Shown: positions 8,264 to 17,268, numbered from the stretch's first letter. The stretch: 64,000 nucleotides of DNA from Streptomyces sp. RFCAC02 (GCF_004193175.1 NZ_SAUH01000001.1:5055501-5119500); one strand, 5' to 3'. Translations and numbers: made by a program. Notes: a model not told the origin generated them from the letters alone.

Positions 8264-9421
8264 GTGACCATGCTGGACCGCCGTGTCAGGATCGCCTCCG
8301 CCGCCGGACTCGGTGCCGTGTTCCTCGCGGCCCTCGTCATCCAGGTCGCCGCCATCGCGCGGAGCTGGGGCGCGATGGCGTACGGCCTCCCGGGCGCCAC
8401 CGCCGCGGCGGTGGTGTGCGCGCTGGCGCTGCTGCCCGGCAGACAGCGGTTGTGGCCGGCCGTCGCGGGGCTCGGCGTCGCGGCCGCCGCCGTGGCGGTC
8501 ACCGGCCTCGCCAACCTGCCGCAGGAGCCCAGCCCGACCATGATGCTCGGCCTGGCCGTGCTGATCGGCTCGGGGGTCCGCACCCTGCCGCGCGTGCCCG
8601 CCGGGGCCGTCGCCGCCGCCGGGCTCGCCGTGACGGCCGGCGGGCAACTCGCCGCCTGGCCGGGCGACACGAGCGTCAGGGCCGTGACGGTGGTGAGTGC
8701 CGCCGGATGGCTCGCCGCCGTCGCCACCGGCGCCTCGCTGCGGCTCATCGACAGCCGGGCGCGGGCCGCCGTCGACACCGTGCGCCGCGAGGAGCGCCTC
8801 GAACTGGCCAGGGAGCTGCACGACATCGTCGCCCACCACCTCACCGGCATGCTGATACAGGCCCAGGCCGCGCAGGTGGTCGGCCGCAAGGACGCGGGCA
8901 AGGCGGCACAGGCCCTGGCCGGTATCGAGACCTCGGCCGGTGACGCCCTCACCGCGATGCGCCGCGTCGTCGGCCTCCTGCGCGACGACGGCGCCGCGCC
9001 CTCGTCGTCCTCGTCGGGGCCGGAGCAGCTCGGCGCGCTGGTCGAGCGCTTCAGCCGCCAGGGGCCGCCGGTCCGCCTGCGGGTGCCCGGCGGCCCCGGC
9101 GGCGGGGCCGAGTGGCCGCCGGAAGTCACCAGCACGGTGTACCGGATCGTCCGCGAGGCCCTGACGAACATCCGTCGCCACGCGCCGCAGGCGACATCCG
9201 TCGCGGTCACCGTCGACCGCGAACCCCACGGTGTGACCGTCGAGATAGCGGACGACGGCCCACCGGTGCCGGCACGGCCCGGGCACCGCGGCGGGTACGG
9301 TCTGATCGGCATGCGCGAGCGCGTCGAAGCGCTCAACGGCACGCTGTCCGCCGGACCCGGCCGCGACGCCGGCTGGGCCGTACGGGCCACCCTGCCCATC
9401 CCCACCCGGGAGCCCCGATGA
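8264..9421 (+). CDS. Two-component sensor histidine kinase (NarL/DesK type)
   Basis: Membrane sensor kinase, 385 residues. Residues 1-155 form a membrane sensor domain related to the preceding small protein. The HisKA_3 dimerisation helix carries the phospho-accepting His in [18 protein letters not shown], and the HATPase domain has the N-box [12 protein letters not shown] and the G-box [17 protein letters not shown]. Start is GTG at 8264 (ATG at 8270 is possible). The stop overlaps the response regulator start (ATGA). Together with the downstream ABC exporter this resembles cell-envelope or antibiotic-stress systems; the signal is unknown. Confidence 0.9.
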   Translation: MTMLDRRVRIASAAGLGAVFLAALVIQVAAIARSWGAMAYGLPGATAAAVVCALALLPGRQRLWPAVAGLGVAAAAVAVTGLANLPQEPSPTMMLGLAVLIGSGVRTLPRVPAGAVAAAGLAVTAGGQLAAWPGDTSVRAVTVVSAAGWLAAVATGASLRLIDSRARAAVDTVRREERLELARELHDIVAHHLTGMLIQAQAAQVVGRKDAGKAAQALAGIETSAGDALTAMRRVVGLLRDDGAAPSSSSSGPEQLGALVERFSRQGPPVRLRVPGGPGGGAEWPPEVTSTVYRIVREALTNIRRHAPQATSVAVTVDREPHGVTVEIADDGPPVPARPGHRGGYGLIGMRERVEALNGTLSAGPGRDAGWAVRATLPIPTREPR

Positions 9422-10077
9422 CCATCACGGTCCTCCTCGCCGACGACCAGGCCATGATCCGGAGCGGACTGCGGCTCATCCTGGAGGACCAGCCCGACAT
9501 CGAGGTGGTCGCCGAGGCCGCGGACGGCGCCGAGGCCGTCTCCCTGGCCCGGCGGCTGCGCCCCGACGTGTGCCTCGTGGACGTCAGGATGCCCTGCCTC
9601 AACGGCATCGAGGTCACCCGCGCGCTCGCCGGACCCGGAGTGCGCGACCCCCTTCGGGTGGTCGTGGTCACCACCTTCGACCTCGACGAGTACGTCCACG
9701 GCGCCCTGCGTTCAGGCGCGGTCGGCTTCATCCTCAAGGACGCCGGCCCCACGCTCCTGGTCGAGGCCGTCAGGGCCGCCGCCGTCGGCGACGCGCTGGT
9801 GTCCCCGTCCGTCACCCTGCGGCTGCTGCGGCAGTTGGCGGAGCCTCGCGGGCCGGGCGGCGGCAAGGAGCTGCCGCCGCTGTCCGAACGCGAACTCGAG
9901 GTCGTGCGCTCGCTCGCGCGCGGACGCACCAACCAGGAGATCGCCGGCGAGCTGTTCATCTCCCTGAGCACGGTGAAGAGCCACCTGTCGGCCATCCAGG
10001 GCAAGCTCGGCGTGCGGAACCGGGTCGCGATCGCCGCCTGGGCCTGGGAGAACCGCGTCGTGGACAGCACCGTCTGA
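9418..10077 (+). CDS. NarL/FixJ-family response regulator
   Basis: Cognate response regulator, 219 residues. The receiver domain has acidic residues ADD near position 9, the phospho-acceptor Asp55 in CLVDVRMP, Thr in VVTTFD and Lys in FILKDA. A C-terminal LuxR-type helix-turn-helix ([22 protein letters not shown]) is complete. Its ATG overlaps the kinase stop. The inverted repeats at 7704 and 10135 upstream of its own operon and of the ABC operon are likely targets. Confidence 0.93.
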   Translation: MTITVLLADDQAMIRSGLRLILEDQPDIEVVAEAADGAEAVSLARRLRPDVCLVDVRMPCLNGIEVTRALAGPGVRDPLRVVVVTTFDLDEYVHGALRSGAVGFILKDAGPTLLVEAVRAAAVGDALVSPSVTLRLLRQLAEPRGPGGGKELPPLSERELEVVRSLARGRTNQEIAGELFISLSTVKSHLSAIQGKLGVRNRVAIAAWAWENRVVDSTV

Positions 10078-10134
10078 CACCCCTCCGGAGGGACGACCGG
10101 AAGACCGGCCGAAAGAACGGTCGCCCGGGGCCGG

Positions 10135-10180
10135 GACCGTGCTTTGGACCGGTGCCGGGGGACGGCCAGGTTCCGAGGAT
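10135..10180 (+). promoter_or_regulatory. Inverted-repeat promoter of the ABC exporter (copy 2)
   Basis: GACCGTGCTTTGGACCGGTG (10135-10154) matches the element at 7704-7723 in 15 of 20 bases and keeps the ACCG/CGGT arms. It starts 52 bp before the ATG at 10187, against 53 bp in the other copy. A -10-like GAGGAT (10175-10180) ends 6 bp before the ATG, again suggesting a leaderless mRNA. Confidence 0.55.
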
Positions 10181-10186
10181 GGGGAC

Positions 10187-11104
10187 ATGTCCAACGAGCA
10201 ATCCCCACCCGTGTTCGCGGCGCGGGGCCTGACGAAGAAATACGGCCGCCGCACCGCGCTCGACGACGTGAACCTCACCGTCCCCGCCGGTCGTGTCATC
10301 GGTCTCGTCGGCCCCAACGGCGCCGGGAAGTCCACCCTGCTGCACCTGGCCTGCGGGCTGACCGAGCCGACGTCCGGCCGGCTCGACGTGCTGGGCGCCC
10401 GCCCGGCCGCCGACGCGGCGCACCTCGCCAGGGTGGGGTTCGTCGCCCAGGACACCCCGGTGTACGCGTCCCTCAGCGTCGCCGACCACCTCCGCCTCGG
10501 CGCGCGCCTCAACCCCGCGTGGGACCAGGCCCTCGCCGAGCGGCGCATCGCGCAGGTCGGGCTCGCCCCGGACCAGAGGGCAGGGCGCCTCTCCGGCGGC
10601 CAGCGCGCCCAGCTCGCCCTGACGATCGCCGCCGCGAGCCGCCCCGAACTGCTGATCTTCGACGAACCGGCCGCCGCCCTCGACCCGCTGGCGCGCCAGG
10701 CGTTCCTCGAGAACCTCATGGAGTTCGTCACCGAACTCGGCGCCAGCGCCGTCCTGTCCTCCCACCTCCTCGGCGATGTCGAGCAGGTCTGCGACCACCT
10801 CATCGTGCTGTGCGCCTCCCGGGTCCAGGTCGCCGGTGACATCCCGGACCTCCTGGCCGCCCACCACAGGATCGTCCTGTCACGCGAGGCGCTGGACCGG
10901 CTCCCCGCCGGGATCGAGGTCGTCCGGGTCACCGACGCCGACGACGGCCGGTACGTCAGCGCCCTCGTCCGCCGCGACACGGCGACGCCCCCGCCGGGCG
11001 CCGTCGAACCCGTCACCCTCGAAGAACTCGTGCTCGCCTACATGACCCGGGCCGCGGCGACCGCCGCCGGTGTCAGGGCGCCTGCGGGAAGGAGTGCCCG
11101 ATGA
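10187..11104 (+). CDS. ABC exporter ATP-binding protein
   Basis: ATPase of a two-gene ABC-2 export system, 305 residues. Motifs: Walker A GPNGAGKST, signature LSGGQRAQ, Walker B LLIFDEPAAALD and H-loop SSHLL. The C-terminal third (residues 220-305) is an extension typical of BcrA/CcmA-type drug or antimicrobial-peptide exporters. The ATG at 10187 is chosen because a second element with -10-like spacing ends 6 bp before it; an in-frame TTG/ATG upstream lies inside the regulatory repeat. The stop overlaps the permease start (ATGA). Confidence 0.9.
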   Translation: MSNEQSPPVFAARGLTKKYGRRTALDDVNLTVPAGRVIGLVGPNGAGKSTLLHLACGLTEPTSGRLDVLGARPAADAAHLARVGFVAQDTPVYASLSVADHLRLGARLNPAWDQALAERRIAQVGLAPDQRAGRLSGGQRAQLALTIAAASRPELLIFDEPAAALDPLARQAFLENLMEFVTELGASAVLSSHLLGDVEQVCDHLIVLCASRVQVAGDIPDLLAAHHRIVLSREALDRLPAGIEVVRVTDADDGRYVSALVRRDTATPPPGAVEPVTLEELVLAYMTRAAATAAGVRAPAGRSAR

Positions 11105-12129
11105 TCTGGCTCAGCTGGCGTCAGTTCCGTGCCCAGGCGCTCGTCGCCGCCCTCGCCCTCGCTCTTGCCACCGCCTACCTGGTGCACCTCGGCCTGGACA
11201 TCCGGGACGCCCACGACGTCTACGAGGCCCATTGCGGGGAGGAGGGGGGCGACTGCGCCCAGGCCGCGTCGCATTTCCGCAGCTCCTACGAGAACACGCT
11301 CCTCTATCTCGCCGCCGGGATGGCCCTGCTCCCCGCCGTCATCGGCACGTTCTGGGGCGCCCCGCTCATCGCCCGCGAACTGGAGACGGGCACCCACCGG
11401 CTGGTGTGGAACCAGAGCGTCACCCGCCGCCGCTGGCTCCTGGTAAAGCTGCTGGTCGTCTGCCTGGCCGCCATCGCGGTGACGGGCGCGGTCAGCGCGC
11501 TGCTCACCTGGGCGGCCGGCCCGTACGACGAGGTCGCCCAGGACCGGTTCAGGGCCATCGTGTTCCTCGCCCGCGGCTTCGTGCCCGTGGGCCACGCCGT
11601 CCTCGCCGTCGTCCTGGGAACCGTCCTCGGTCTCCTGCTGCGCCGGGCGATACCCGCGATGGGCATCACGCTCGCCGCCGTCCTCGTCATCGAGTTCCTC
11701 GTGCCGAACTATGTCCGACCGCACCTCATGACCCCGGAGACGACGACGCTCGCCATGACCGCGGAGGCCATCAACGAGGCGAAGAATCTCGGCAGTGTCA
11801 CCGGCGGGGCCACCATAGGCGGCCTCCAGGTGCCCGATGCCCCCGGCGCCTGGATCAGTCACACCAGCTCCCTGCGGACCGCGGACGGCGCGTCGCTCAG
11901 CGAGTCCACCTTCAACGACTGCCTGAACAACGCGCCGGAGACGGGCGCGGACGGCAGGTTCGGCGACACCGCCGTGTGCCTCGGCGACCTCGGCCTCCAC
12001 GTCGACATCTCCTACCACCCGGCGGACCGTTACTGGCCCTTCCAGGGATTGGAGACGGCGATGTACTTCGGGGCCGGTGCCCTCCTGACGGGCTTCGCCC
12101 TGTGGCGCATCCAGCGCCGCGTGAGCTGA
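11101..12129 (+). CDS. ABC-2 type membrane permease
   Basis: Membrane partner of the preceding ATPase, 342 residues, six predicted membrane segments. The conserved cytoplasmic stretch ELETGTHRLVWNQSVTRRRW is characteristic of the ABC-2 transporter permeases found beside two-component systems in Streptomyces. A large extracytoplasmic loop (about residues 205-310) lies between the last two membrane segments. ATGA overlap with the ATPase gene. Likely role: export of, or resistance to, a compound sensed by the neighbouring kinase. Confidence 0.88.
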   Translation: MIWLSWRQFRAQALVAALALALATAYLVHLGLDIRDAHDVYEAHCGEEGGDCAQAASHFRSSYENTLLYLAAGMALLPAVIGTFWGAPLIARELETGTHRLVWNQSVTRRRWLLVKLLVVCLAAIAVTGAVSALLTWAAGPYDEVAQDRFRAIVFLARGFVPVGHAVLAVVLGTVLGLLLRRAIPAMGITLAAVLVIEFLVPNYVRPHLMTPETTTLAMTAEAINEAKNLGSVTGGATIGGLQVPDAPGAWISHTSSLRTADGASLSESTFNDCLNNAPETGADGRFGDTAVCLGDLGLHVDISYHPADRYWPFQGLETAMYFGAGALLTGFALWRIQRRVS

Positions 12130-12171
12130 GACGGGCGGCAGGGCGTACGTCCGGCGCTGCGGACCGCGCGA

Positions 12172-12217
12172 CCGCGCCGCCGGACCTCCCCGGGCCGGGG
12201 GTGGGTCGGCGGCGCGG
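12172..12217. terminator. Bidirectional hairpin between convergent genes
   Basis: Perfect 11-bp arms CCGCGCCGCCG (12172-12182) and CGGCGGCGCGG (12207-12217) with a 24-nt loop, in the 121-bp gap where the ABC permease and the xylanase gene converge. No clear T-tract. Confidence 0.55.
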
Positions 12218-12250
12218 CCGAGCGGCGCCGGACGGGCGGGTGCGGTGCCG

Positions 12251-14164
12251 TCAGGCGGTCGTGCAGGCAGAGCCGTTGAGCGTGAAGTACGTCGGGTGGT
12301 TCACGCCGTCGTCCGTGCGGGAGGTGATCAGGCCGAACGTCACCGAGCCGCCCGGCGGGATCGTCCCGTTCCATGCGGCGGCGGTGACCGTCACCGAGCC
12401 GCCGGAAGCGCTGAGCGACCCGTTCCACACCTGCGTGACCTCCTCGCCCGGGCCGGGGCGCCAGGTCAGGGACCAGTCGCCCACGGGGGCATCGGTCGGG
12501 TTGCCGATCGTGACATGGGCCAGGTAACTGCCCGGCCACTCGCCGACCGTCTCGTGCGTGACGGTGCACCGGGCCGCGGGGGCGCCCGTCCCCGTCCCGT
12601 CCCACGCGGGGTCCACCACCGCCCAATAGGCGGACTTGGCCTGGAGATCGTCGTCGAACAGGAGAGGAGCGTCGTCGCGTGTCCCGTCGAGCCATGTGCC
12701 GTCGTCACCGAGACCCCACAGCGTGACCGACGAGATCGCGTCCCCGTACCGCGTGAACAGGTCGAACATCGCCCGGTACTGGCGGGCCTGGGCGAGGAGA
12801 CGGTCGGCGGGCGGCGTCGGGAAGGACTCACCGGCCGACGTGTAGACCGACACGTCCATCTCGGTGATCTGCTGGTCGACGCCGAGCGCGGCGAACGTCG
12901 TGAGCATCTCCTCGGTCTCCGCGACGGAGGGCCACTCGACGTTGATGTGCATCTGGTGCCCGACCCCGTCGATCGGGACGCCCTCCGCGCGCAGCCGGCT
13001 CACCAGGGCGGCGAGGGCGTCGCGCTTCGCCGGCACGTTGGTGTTGTAGTCGTTGATGAACAACTCGGCGTCCGGCGCCACCTCGTGGGCCACGCGGAAC
13101 GCGGTGCGGATGTAGTCGAGGCCGGTGATCTCGTACCAGCGGCTGCGGCGCATGCCGTCCGCCTGGTTCTCGTCGATCACCTCGTTGACGACGTCCCACA
13201 CGCCGATGGCGTCGCCGTACCGGCCGGCGACGGCGCGGATGTGCGCCTCCAGGCGTGACAGGAGGAGTTCCTTGTTCTCCTCGGTCGGGGTCATCGGCGC
13301 GCCCTCCGCGTCGAGGAACACCCAGGCGGGTGTCTGCTGGTGCCACACGAGGGTGTGGCCGCGCAGCGCCATGCCGTGCGCGGCGGCGTACTCCACGACG
13401 GGGTCCGCGTCGGTGAAGCGGAACGCGCCCTCGGTCGGCTCGGTCGCGTCCCACTTGAGGGCGTTGCCCGGGGTGAGGGAGGTGAAGTGCTTGTCGAGGA
13501 GCCGGGCGCGCTCCCCGTAGAGGTCGGAGGGGCCGACCGCGACGCCCGTCGCGAAGTCGGGGAAGACCTCGTGCAGGGACGGGATGTCCGTCTGGATCGG
13601 GGTCTCGGGGACGGTCGTGACGGACACGTCGTCGATGAGCAGGCCGTCCGTGACGGTCGCCGTCTCGACGTACAGGCCGAGGTGGTCGGCGGGGACGGCG
13701 GGCAGGTGGGAGCCGGTGAGTTCGACCCAGCCGTCGGCGGTCGCGGTGGCGCTGCCCAGCGTGCTGTACGAGGTGACGCCGTCCACGCGGCGCTCCAGGC
13801 TGAGCCGTACGGTGTCGCCGGCCGACCCCTCCGCGAGGCGCGCCCACAGCGAGACCGTGTACTCGGTGCCTGTCTCGAACAGGTCCGTCACATCGAGGAC
13901 GGGACCCTGCCAGGTCGCGGTGCGGCCGGTCGCGGCGAGCGCGCCCGTGCCGCCGTGGGCCTCGCCGGTGACGGCGGCGACGGTCTCGCCGCCGCGCGCG
14001 CCCCAGCCCTGGGCCGTGCCGTCCTCGAAGGTGTGGGCGGCCACCGTGACCGGGTCGGCGGCGGCAGCGGGGGCGGCCGGCAGCAGCGTGGCCGTGGCGG
14101 CGGCGGCCGCGGCGAGCACGGCGCGGAGGGCTCGGGACAGCGGACGGGACGGGGACGCGCGCAT
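12251..14164 (-). CDS. Secreted GH10 endo-1,4-beta-xylanase with two carbohydrate-binding modules
   Basis: Extracellular xylan-degrading enzyme, 637 residues. Order: signal peptide (residues 1-36, ending APAAAA), a CBM4/9-like beta-sandwich (about 38-185), a GH10 catalytic barrel (about 193-520) and a C-terminal CBM2-like cellulose/xylan-binding module (about 535-637, with Cys near each end and conserved Trp). GH10 residues are present: acid/base Glu328 in WDVVNEVID and nucleophile Glu435 in ITEMDVS, plus the substrate-binding HTLVWHQQTP. The ATG at 14164 begins the signal peptide; the open frame continues upstream only as shadow. A perfect CebR-type palindrome lies 50 bp upstream, so expression is probably induced by cello-oligosaccharides. 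Confidence 0.95.
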   Translation of the reverse strand: MRASPSRPLSRALRAVLAAAAAATATLLPAAPAAAADPVTVAAHTFEDGTAQGWGARGGETVAAVTGEAHGGTGALAATGRTATWQGPVLDVTDLFETGTEYTVSLWARLAEGSAGDTVRLSLERRVDGVTSYSTLGSATATADGWVELTGSHLPAVPADHLGLYVETATVTDGLLIDDVSVTTVPETPIQTDIPSLHEVFPDFATGVAVGPSDLYGERARLLDKHFTSLTPGNALKWDATEPTEGAFRFTDADPVVEYAAAHGMALRGHTLVWHQQTPAWVFLDAEGAPMTPTEENKELLLSRLEAHIRAVAGRYGDAIGVWDVVNEVIDENQADGMRRSRWYEITGLDYIRTAFRVAHEVAPDAELFINDYNTNVPAKRDALAALVSRLRAEGVPIDGVGHQMHINVEWPSVAETEEMLTTFAALGVDQQITEMDVSVYTSAGESFPTPPADRLLAQARQYRAMFDLFTRYGDAISSVTLWGLGDDGTWLDGTRDDAPLLFDDDLQAKSAYWAVVDPAWDGTGTGAPAARCTVTHETVGEWPGSYLAHVTIGNPTDAPVGDWSLTWRPGPGEEVTQVWNGSLSASGGSVTVTAAAWNGTIPPGGSVTFGLITSRTDDGVNHPTYFTLNGSACTTA

Positions 14165-14213
14165 GGCGGGATACCTCTTCCTTCCGGCGGGGGTCACCGG
14201 CGAACCGAGCCTT

Positions 14214-14227
14214 TGGGAGCGCTCCCA
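14214..14227. promoter_or_regulatory. CebR-type operator (perfect 14-bp palindrome)
   Basis: TGGGAGCGCTCCCA is identical to the CebR box known from Streptomyces cellulose-utilisation genes, where the LacI-family repressor CebR is released by cellobiose or cellotriose. It lies 50 bp upstream of the xylanase ATG. Confidence 0.88.
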
Positions 14228-14294
14228 CGCCGGGGCGGGGCCGATGCTAACGCCCGGCGCGACCCCCGTGAAGATCCCCGGCGGAAACCGGCGG

Positions 14295-14330
14295 CCGGGC
14301 GGGGGCGCGTTCCGCCGCGCCCCCGCCCGG
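14295..14330 (-). terminator. Hairpin terminator after the GH16 gene
   Basis: Perfect 15-bp arms CCGGGCGGGGGCGCG (14295-14309) and CGCGCCCCCGCCCGG (14316-14330), loop TTCCGC, 8 bp past the GH16 stop. It separates the GH16 and xylanase transcripts. Confidence 0.8.
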
Positions 14331-14337
14331 CGGGCCG

Positions 14338-15177
14338 TCAGCTCGCGCGCGAGCGGCCGACGTAGATGTTGCGGGCGCGGTAGTACGTGTCCCCGGAAGG
14401 CCCCGAGCCGCCGGACGAGCCTTCCATCTGGAGGTTGCAGATGATCCACAGCGCCCGGCCGACGAAGCCGGTCGCGCGGTGCACGGCGCGCCAGGTCCCG
14501 TCCAGGTAGTAGTGGATGTCGAGGTCGGTGCTGTTCACCTTGGTGATCCAGGCGCGGTAGGTGTGCCAGGAGCCGGGCGAGGAGACGGGCACGATCGTGC
14601 TGGACACGTCCGACGCGGTGCGGAAGGTGTTGAACCAGTTCCGGTTGTCGCCCTTGAACTCCAGGATGTCGCTCTCCGGCGGCCAGCCGCTGACCGCCGT
14701 CAGCCAGAACGCGGGCCATGTGCCGGGCGCGCTCGGCGCCTGGAACTCGCCCTTCACCTCGTAGTTGGGGAACCGGTCGTCCACCAGCACCTGGTGCTTC
14801 GCGTGCACGGCCCCCGAGTGGTACCGGATGGGGAGGTGCGGGTCCGACGTGCTGGTGCCCTCGTCCCACGAGATGCGGGCGGCCCGCAGGGTGAGGACGC
14901 CGGAGGCGAGGGAGATGTGGTTGTGGTCGGTGGGGCTGCCGTACATGCGGGCGCTGCCGTTGTGGTCCGAGCCCCAGGGATAGAGGTAGTTCCAGGCGGC
15001 CTCGAACGAGGCGTAGTCGGCGAACGAGCCGGAGTCGATGACGGTTTCCCAGGTGTCGGCCCGTGCGCGGCCGGCCCCGGCGAGGGAGACGGCGGTGCCC
15101 GCGGCGACGGCGGCTGCGCCGGCCAGCAGGGTCCTGCGTCCGGTGGCGGCGCGCGGCTCGCCCGTGCGTTCGGTCAT
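14338..15177 (-). CDS. Secreted GH16-family glycoside hydrolase
   Basis: Extracellular beta-glucanase-like enzyme, 279 residues. The N-terminus is a Tat-type signal: twin arginine in TGRRTLLAGAAA, then a hydrophobic stretch ending GRARA. The GH16 catalytic motif ExDxxE is present as E168-S-D170-I-L-E173, inside a Trp-rich jelly roll (TWPAFWLT). The exact substrate (laminarin, lichenin or another beta-glucan) cannot be read from the sequence. ATG at 15177 has AGGAGG 9 bp upstream. It lies next to the GH10 gene but has its own terminator. Confidence 0.85.
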   Translation of the reverse strand: MTERTGEPRAATGRRTLLAGAAAVAAGTAVSLAGAGRARADTWETVIDSGSFADYASFEAAWNYLYPWGSDHNGSARMYGSPTDHNHISLASGVLTLRAARISWDEGTSTSDPHLPIRYHSGAVHAKHQVLVDDRFPNYEVKGEFQAPSAPGTWPAFWLTAVSGWPPESDILEFKGDNRNWFNTFRTASDVSSTIVPVSSPGSWHTYRAWITKVNSTDLDIHYYLDGTWRAVHRATGFVGRALWIICNLQMEGSSGGSGPSGDTYYRARNIYVGRSRAS

Positions 15178-15268
15178 CTGCGACCTCCTGGCGGGGTGGT
15201 GGGGGGAGTGGCTTCCGGCAGGCCCGCCCCATGCTCGAACCGCGACGCGCACATGTCAACAACGGGGG

Positions 15269-15292
15269 CCGCGGCGGCCGGAGCCGCCGCGG
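15269..15292 (-). terminator. Hairpin terminator after the epimerase gene
   Basis: Perfect 10-bp arms CCGCGGCGGC (15269-15278) and GCCGCCGCGG (15283-15292), loop CGGA, 8 bp beyond the epimerase stop. Confidence 0.65.
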
Positions 15293-15299
15293 GTACGGC

Positions 15300-16244
15300 T
15301 CAGTTCTCGTGGCCCGCGCGCAGCCACGCGATGTAGTCGGCGGCGGCGCGCCCGCTGTCGTACGCGGGCCGGTAGCCGGTGTCCGCCGTCAGCCGCGAGA
15401 TGTCCAGCACGAGGTGCGGTGTCCCGCCCCCGGTGGGCAGGTCGATCCGGGCGTCGGGGACCGTCCTCCTGATCGCCGCGATCAGCTCGGCGTTGGTGGT
15501 GGCCCGGCCGGAGCCGACGTTGTACGTGCGGTGGCCCAGCCTGTCCGCGAGTTGGAGGAGGGCGATGGCCCGCCCGGTGTCCTTGACGTAGCTGAGGTCG
15601 ATGCCGTCCTCGGCGTGGGCCGGGCCGACGAGGTGGGAGAGGTCGGGGGTGGTGGCGCGGGCGGCGGCGTGCACGAGCGCGGGGGCCGCGAAGAACGGGT
15701 CGGCGTGGCCGAGGGGACCCCAGGTGCCGGAGATGCGGTAGTCGACGATGTCGAGGCCGGCGGCGTCGGCGAGGAAGCCGTTCAGCATCTCGCCGATCTT
15801 CTTGAAGGTGGGGATGGAGGCCGGGGCGGTCATCGGCAGCGGGGCGTCCTCGCGGAGCGGGGCACCGGCTCCGGCGCCGAGGTAGACGCCGATGGTGCTG
15901 GCGACGCCCAGGCGCCGTACGCCCCAGTCCTGCGCCGCCTGCGCGATGTTGAGCAGTCCGCCGAGCGAGCGCCGGGCCGCGTCCACCGCCTCGGCGGGCG
16001 CGGGCCGCCAGGGGTAGGAGCCGGCGAGGTGGACGATGCCGGTGATGGTGTGGCGCCGGCCGATGGCGAGGAGCGCGTCGCGGTCGGTGATGTCCGCCTG
16101 CTCCACGGTGACGCGTGCGGGGTCGAGGAAGGCGGGGAGTCCGCGGGGGCGGCGCTGGACGGCGACGCAGTCCTCGCCGAGGTCGAGGAGGGCCCGCATG
16201 GTGTGCGAGCCGATGAAGCCGAGACCTCCGGTGACCAGGATCAT
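15300..16244 (-). CDS. NAD(P)-dependent epimerase/dehydratase-like protein (extended SDR)
   Basis: Cytoplasmic Rossmann-fold protein, 314 residues. The nucleotide-binding motif TGGLGFIGSH at residues 5-14 and the downstream VHLAGSYP and NVGSGRATTN stretches place it among extended short-chain dehydrogenases (UDP-glucose 4-epimerase superfamily). Where family members have the catalytic YxxxK, the sequence reads ASIPTFKKIGE: the Lys is present but the Tyr position appears to be Ile. The alignment was done by eye. It may be an atypical reductase or a non-catalytic member. It follows the alpha/beta hydrolase with an 82-bp gap containing a hairpin. Substrate unknown. Confidence 0.75.
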   Translation of the reverse strand: MILVTGGLGFIGSHTMRALLDLGEDCVAVQRRPRGLPAFLDPARVTVEQADITDRDALLAIGRRHTITGIVHLAGSYPWRPAPAEAVDAARRSLGGLLNIAQAAQDWGVRRLGVASTIGVYLGAGAGAPLREDAPLPMTAPASIPTFKKIGEMLNGFLADAAGLDIVDYRISGTWGPLGHADPFFAAPALVHAAARATTPDLSHLVGPAHAEDGIDLSYVKDTGRAIALLQLADRLGHRTYNVGSGRATTNAELIAAIRRTVPDARIDLPTGGGTPHLVLDISRLTADTGYRPAYDSGRAAADYIAWLRAGHEN

Positions 16245-16270
16245 TGCTGTGCCCTTCGTGTCGTGCGCGT

Positions 16271-16296
16271 GCCCGGGCCGGGGTTCCGGCCCGGGC
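16271..16296 (-). terminator. Hairpin between the hydrolase and epimerase genes
   Basis: Perfect 11-bp arms GCCCGGGCCGG (16271-16281) and CCGGCCCGGGC (16286-16296), loop GGTT. It lies past the hydrolase stop and 27 bp before the epimerase start, so it could terminate or attenuate read-through. Confidence 0.6.
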
Positions 16297-16326
16297 GGTG
16301 GTGCTGAGCCGGTGGCGTCGGCTCGC

Positions 16327-17268
16327 CTACTTGCTCCGCAGGGTCCCCAGCGGGTCGGCGTCGGCCTCCAGCGCGGTGGCCGCCGCCCGCCATCCGCTCT
16401 CGTCGCCGAGGAGGGTGCTGCGCAGGAAGGCCGTGGTGAGGCGCTGGATCAGGGCGACGCGCGCGGGGTTCTCGTCGGTGGTCTCGGCGACCTCGTACCC
16501 GGGGATGCCGCCCAGCGAGTGTTCGGCGCCGAACAGGGTGAGCAGGCTCTTGGGGCCGGGGCTGTGGGCGTAGGGGTCGGTGAACCAGTCCGGGCCGCGC
16601 GTGGACAGGTGGGACCGGTCCTTGTCGCCGGCGATGACGAGCGCGGGGGCGGTCATGGTGGCGAACGACGGCCTCATGAAGGGGAAGTGCTCGGCGGCGA
16701 ACGGCGTCAGGTCGTCGCCGAGGCCGGTCAGGGCCAGCAGGACCCCGGCCGTGACCCTCGGATCGGACAGGTCCTCGCCGGGTGTGCCGTCGGCGTCGAG
16801 GACGCGTGCGCCGAGCAGGGTGCTCGCGGTCTGGGCGCCCCAGGAGTGGCCGGCCACGGCGACGCGGTCGCCGTCGACGCGCCCGGCGAGCCCCGGCACG
16901 GCGGCCTGGAGGGTGTCGAGCCCGTCGAGCACACGCGTGAGGTCCTCGACGCGGTGGCGCCAGATCCGCGGTGTGCGGGGGTCGTCGGCGGGGATGCCGA
17001 GCGTGCGGGAGTCGAGGTGGGTGGGCCGCACGACCACGAAGCCCTGCGCGGCCCAGTGGTCCGCCAGCGGGGCGTACCCGTCCATGGACCAGCCGTAGCC
17101 GTGGGAGAGGACGATCACGGGCAGGCCGGCGCCGGCCGCCGGGGCGGAGACGCTGACCCGGAGATCCGCGCCCCGGCCGGGGGCGGGCAGGACGACCGGC
17201 CGCGCGGTGACCACCGTCACCGGCGTGTCCGCGGTTCCGCGGTCGTCGGCGTTGCTCGATGCGGACAT
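16327..17268 (-). CDS. Alpha/beta hydrolase (dienelactone hydrolase/chlorophyllase-like)
   Basis: Predicted soluble hydrolase of 313 residues. Strand-loop features of the alpha/beta fold are visible: oxyanion region VIVLSHGYGWS, nucleophile elbow GHSWGA with the catalytic Ser, Asp in LVIAGDKDR and His in GAEHSLGG. No signal peptide. The ATG at 17268 is chosen as the first start giving the family-like N-terminus; an in-frame start 30 bp upstream has no better ribosome-binding site. The gene is divergent from a TetR regulator whose operator-like repeats lie between them, so it is probably that regulator's target. Substrate unknown. Confidence 0.85.
   Translation of the reverse strand: MSASSNADDRGTADTPVTVVTARPVVLPAPGRGADLRVSVSAPAAGAGLPVIVLSHGYGWSMDGYAPLADHWAAQGFVVVRPTHLDSRTLGIPADDPRTPRIWRHRVEDLTRVLDGLDTLQAAVPGLAGRVDGDRVAVAGHSWGAQTASTLLGARVLDADGTPGEDLSDPRVTAGVLLALTGLGDDLTPFAAEHFPFMRPSFATMTAPALVIAGDKDRSHLSTRGPDWFTDPYAHSPGPKSLLTLFGAEHSLGGIPGYEVAETTDENPARVALIQRLTTAFLRSTLLGDESGWRAAATALEADADPLGTLRSK

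Noticed and set aside
12251..15262. A single 1003-codon frame joining the GH16 and GH10 regions
   Set aside because: The xylanase signal peptide starts at 14164 and a strong terminator plus a CebR-type box lie inside the upstream part; the rest is a shadow of the GH16 gene.
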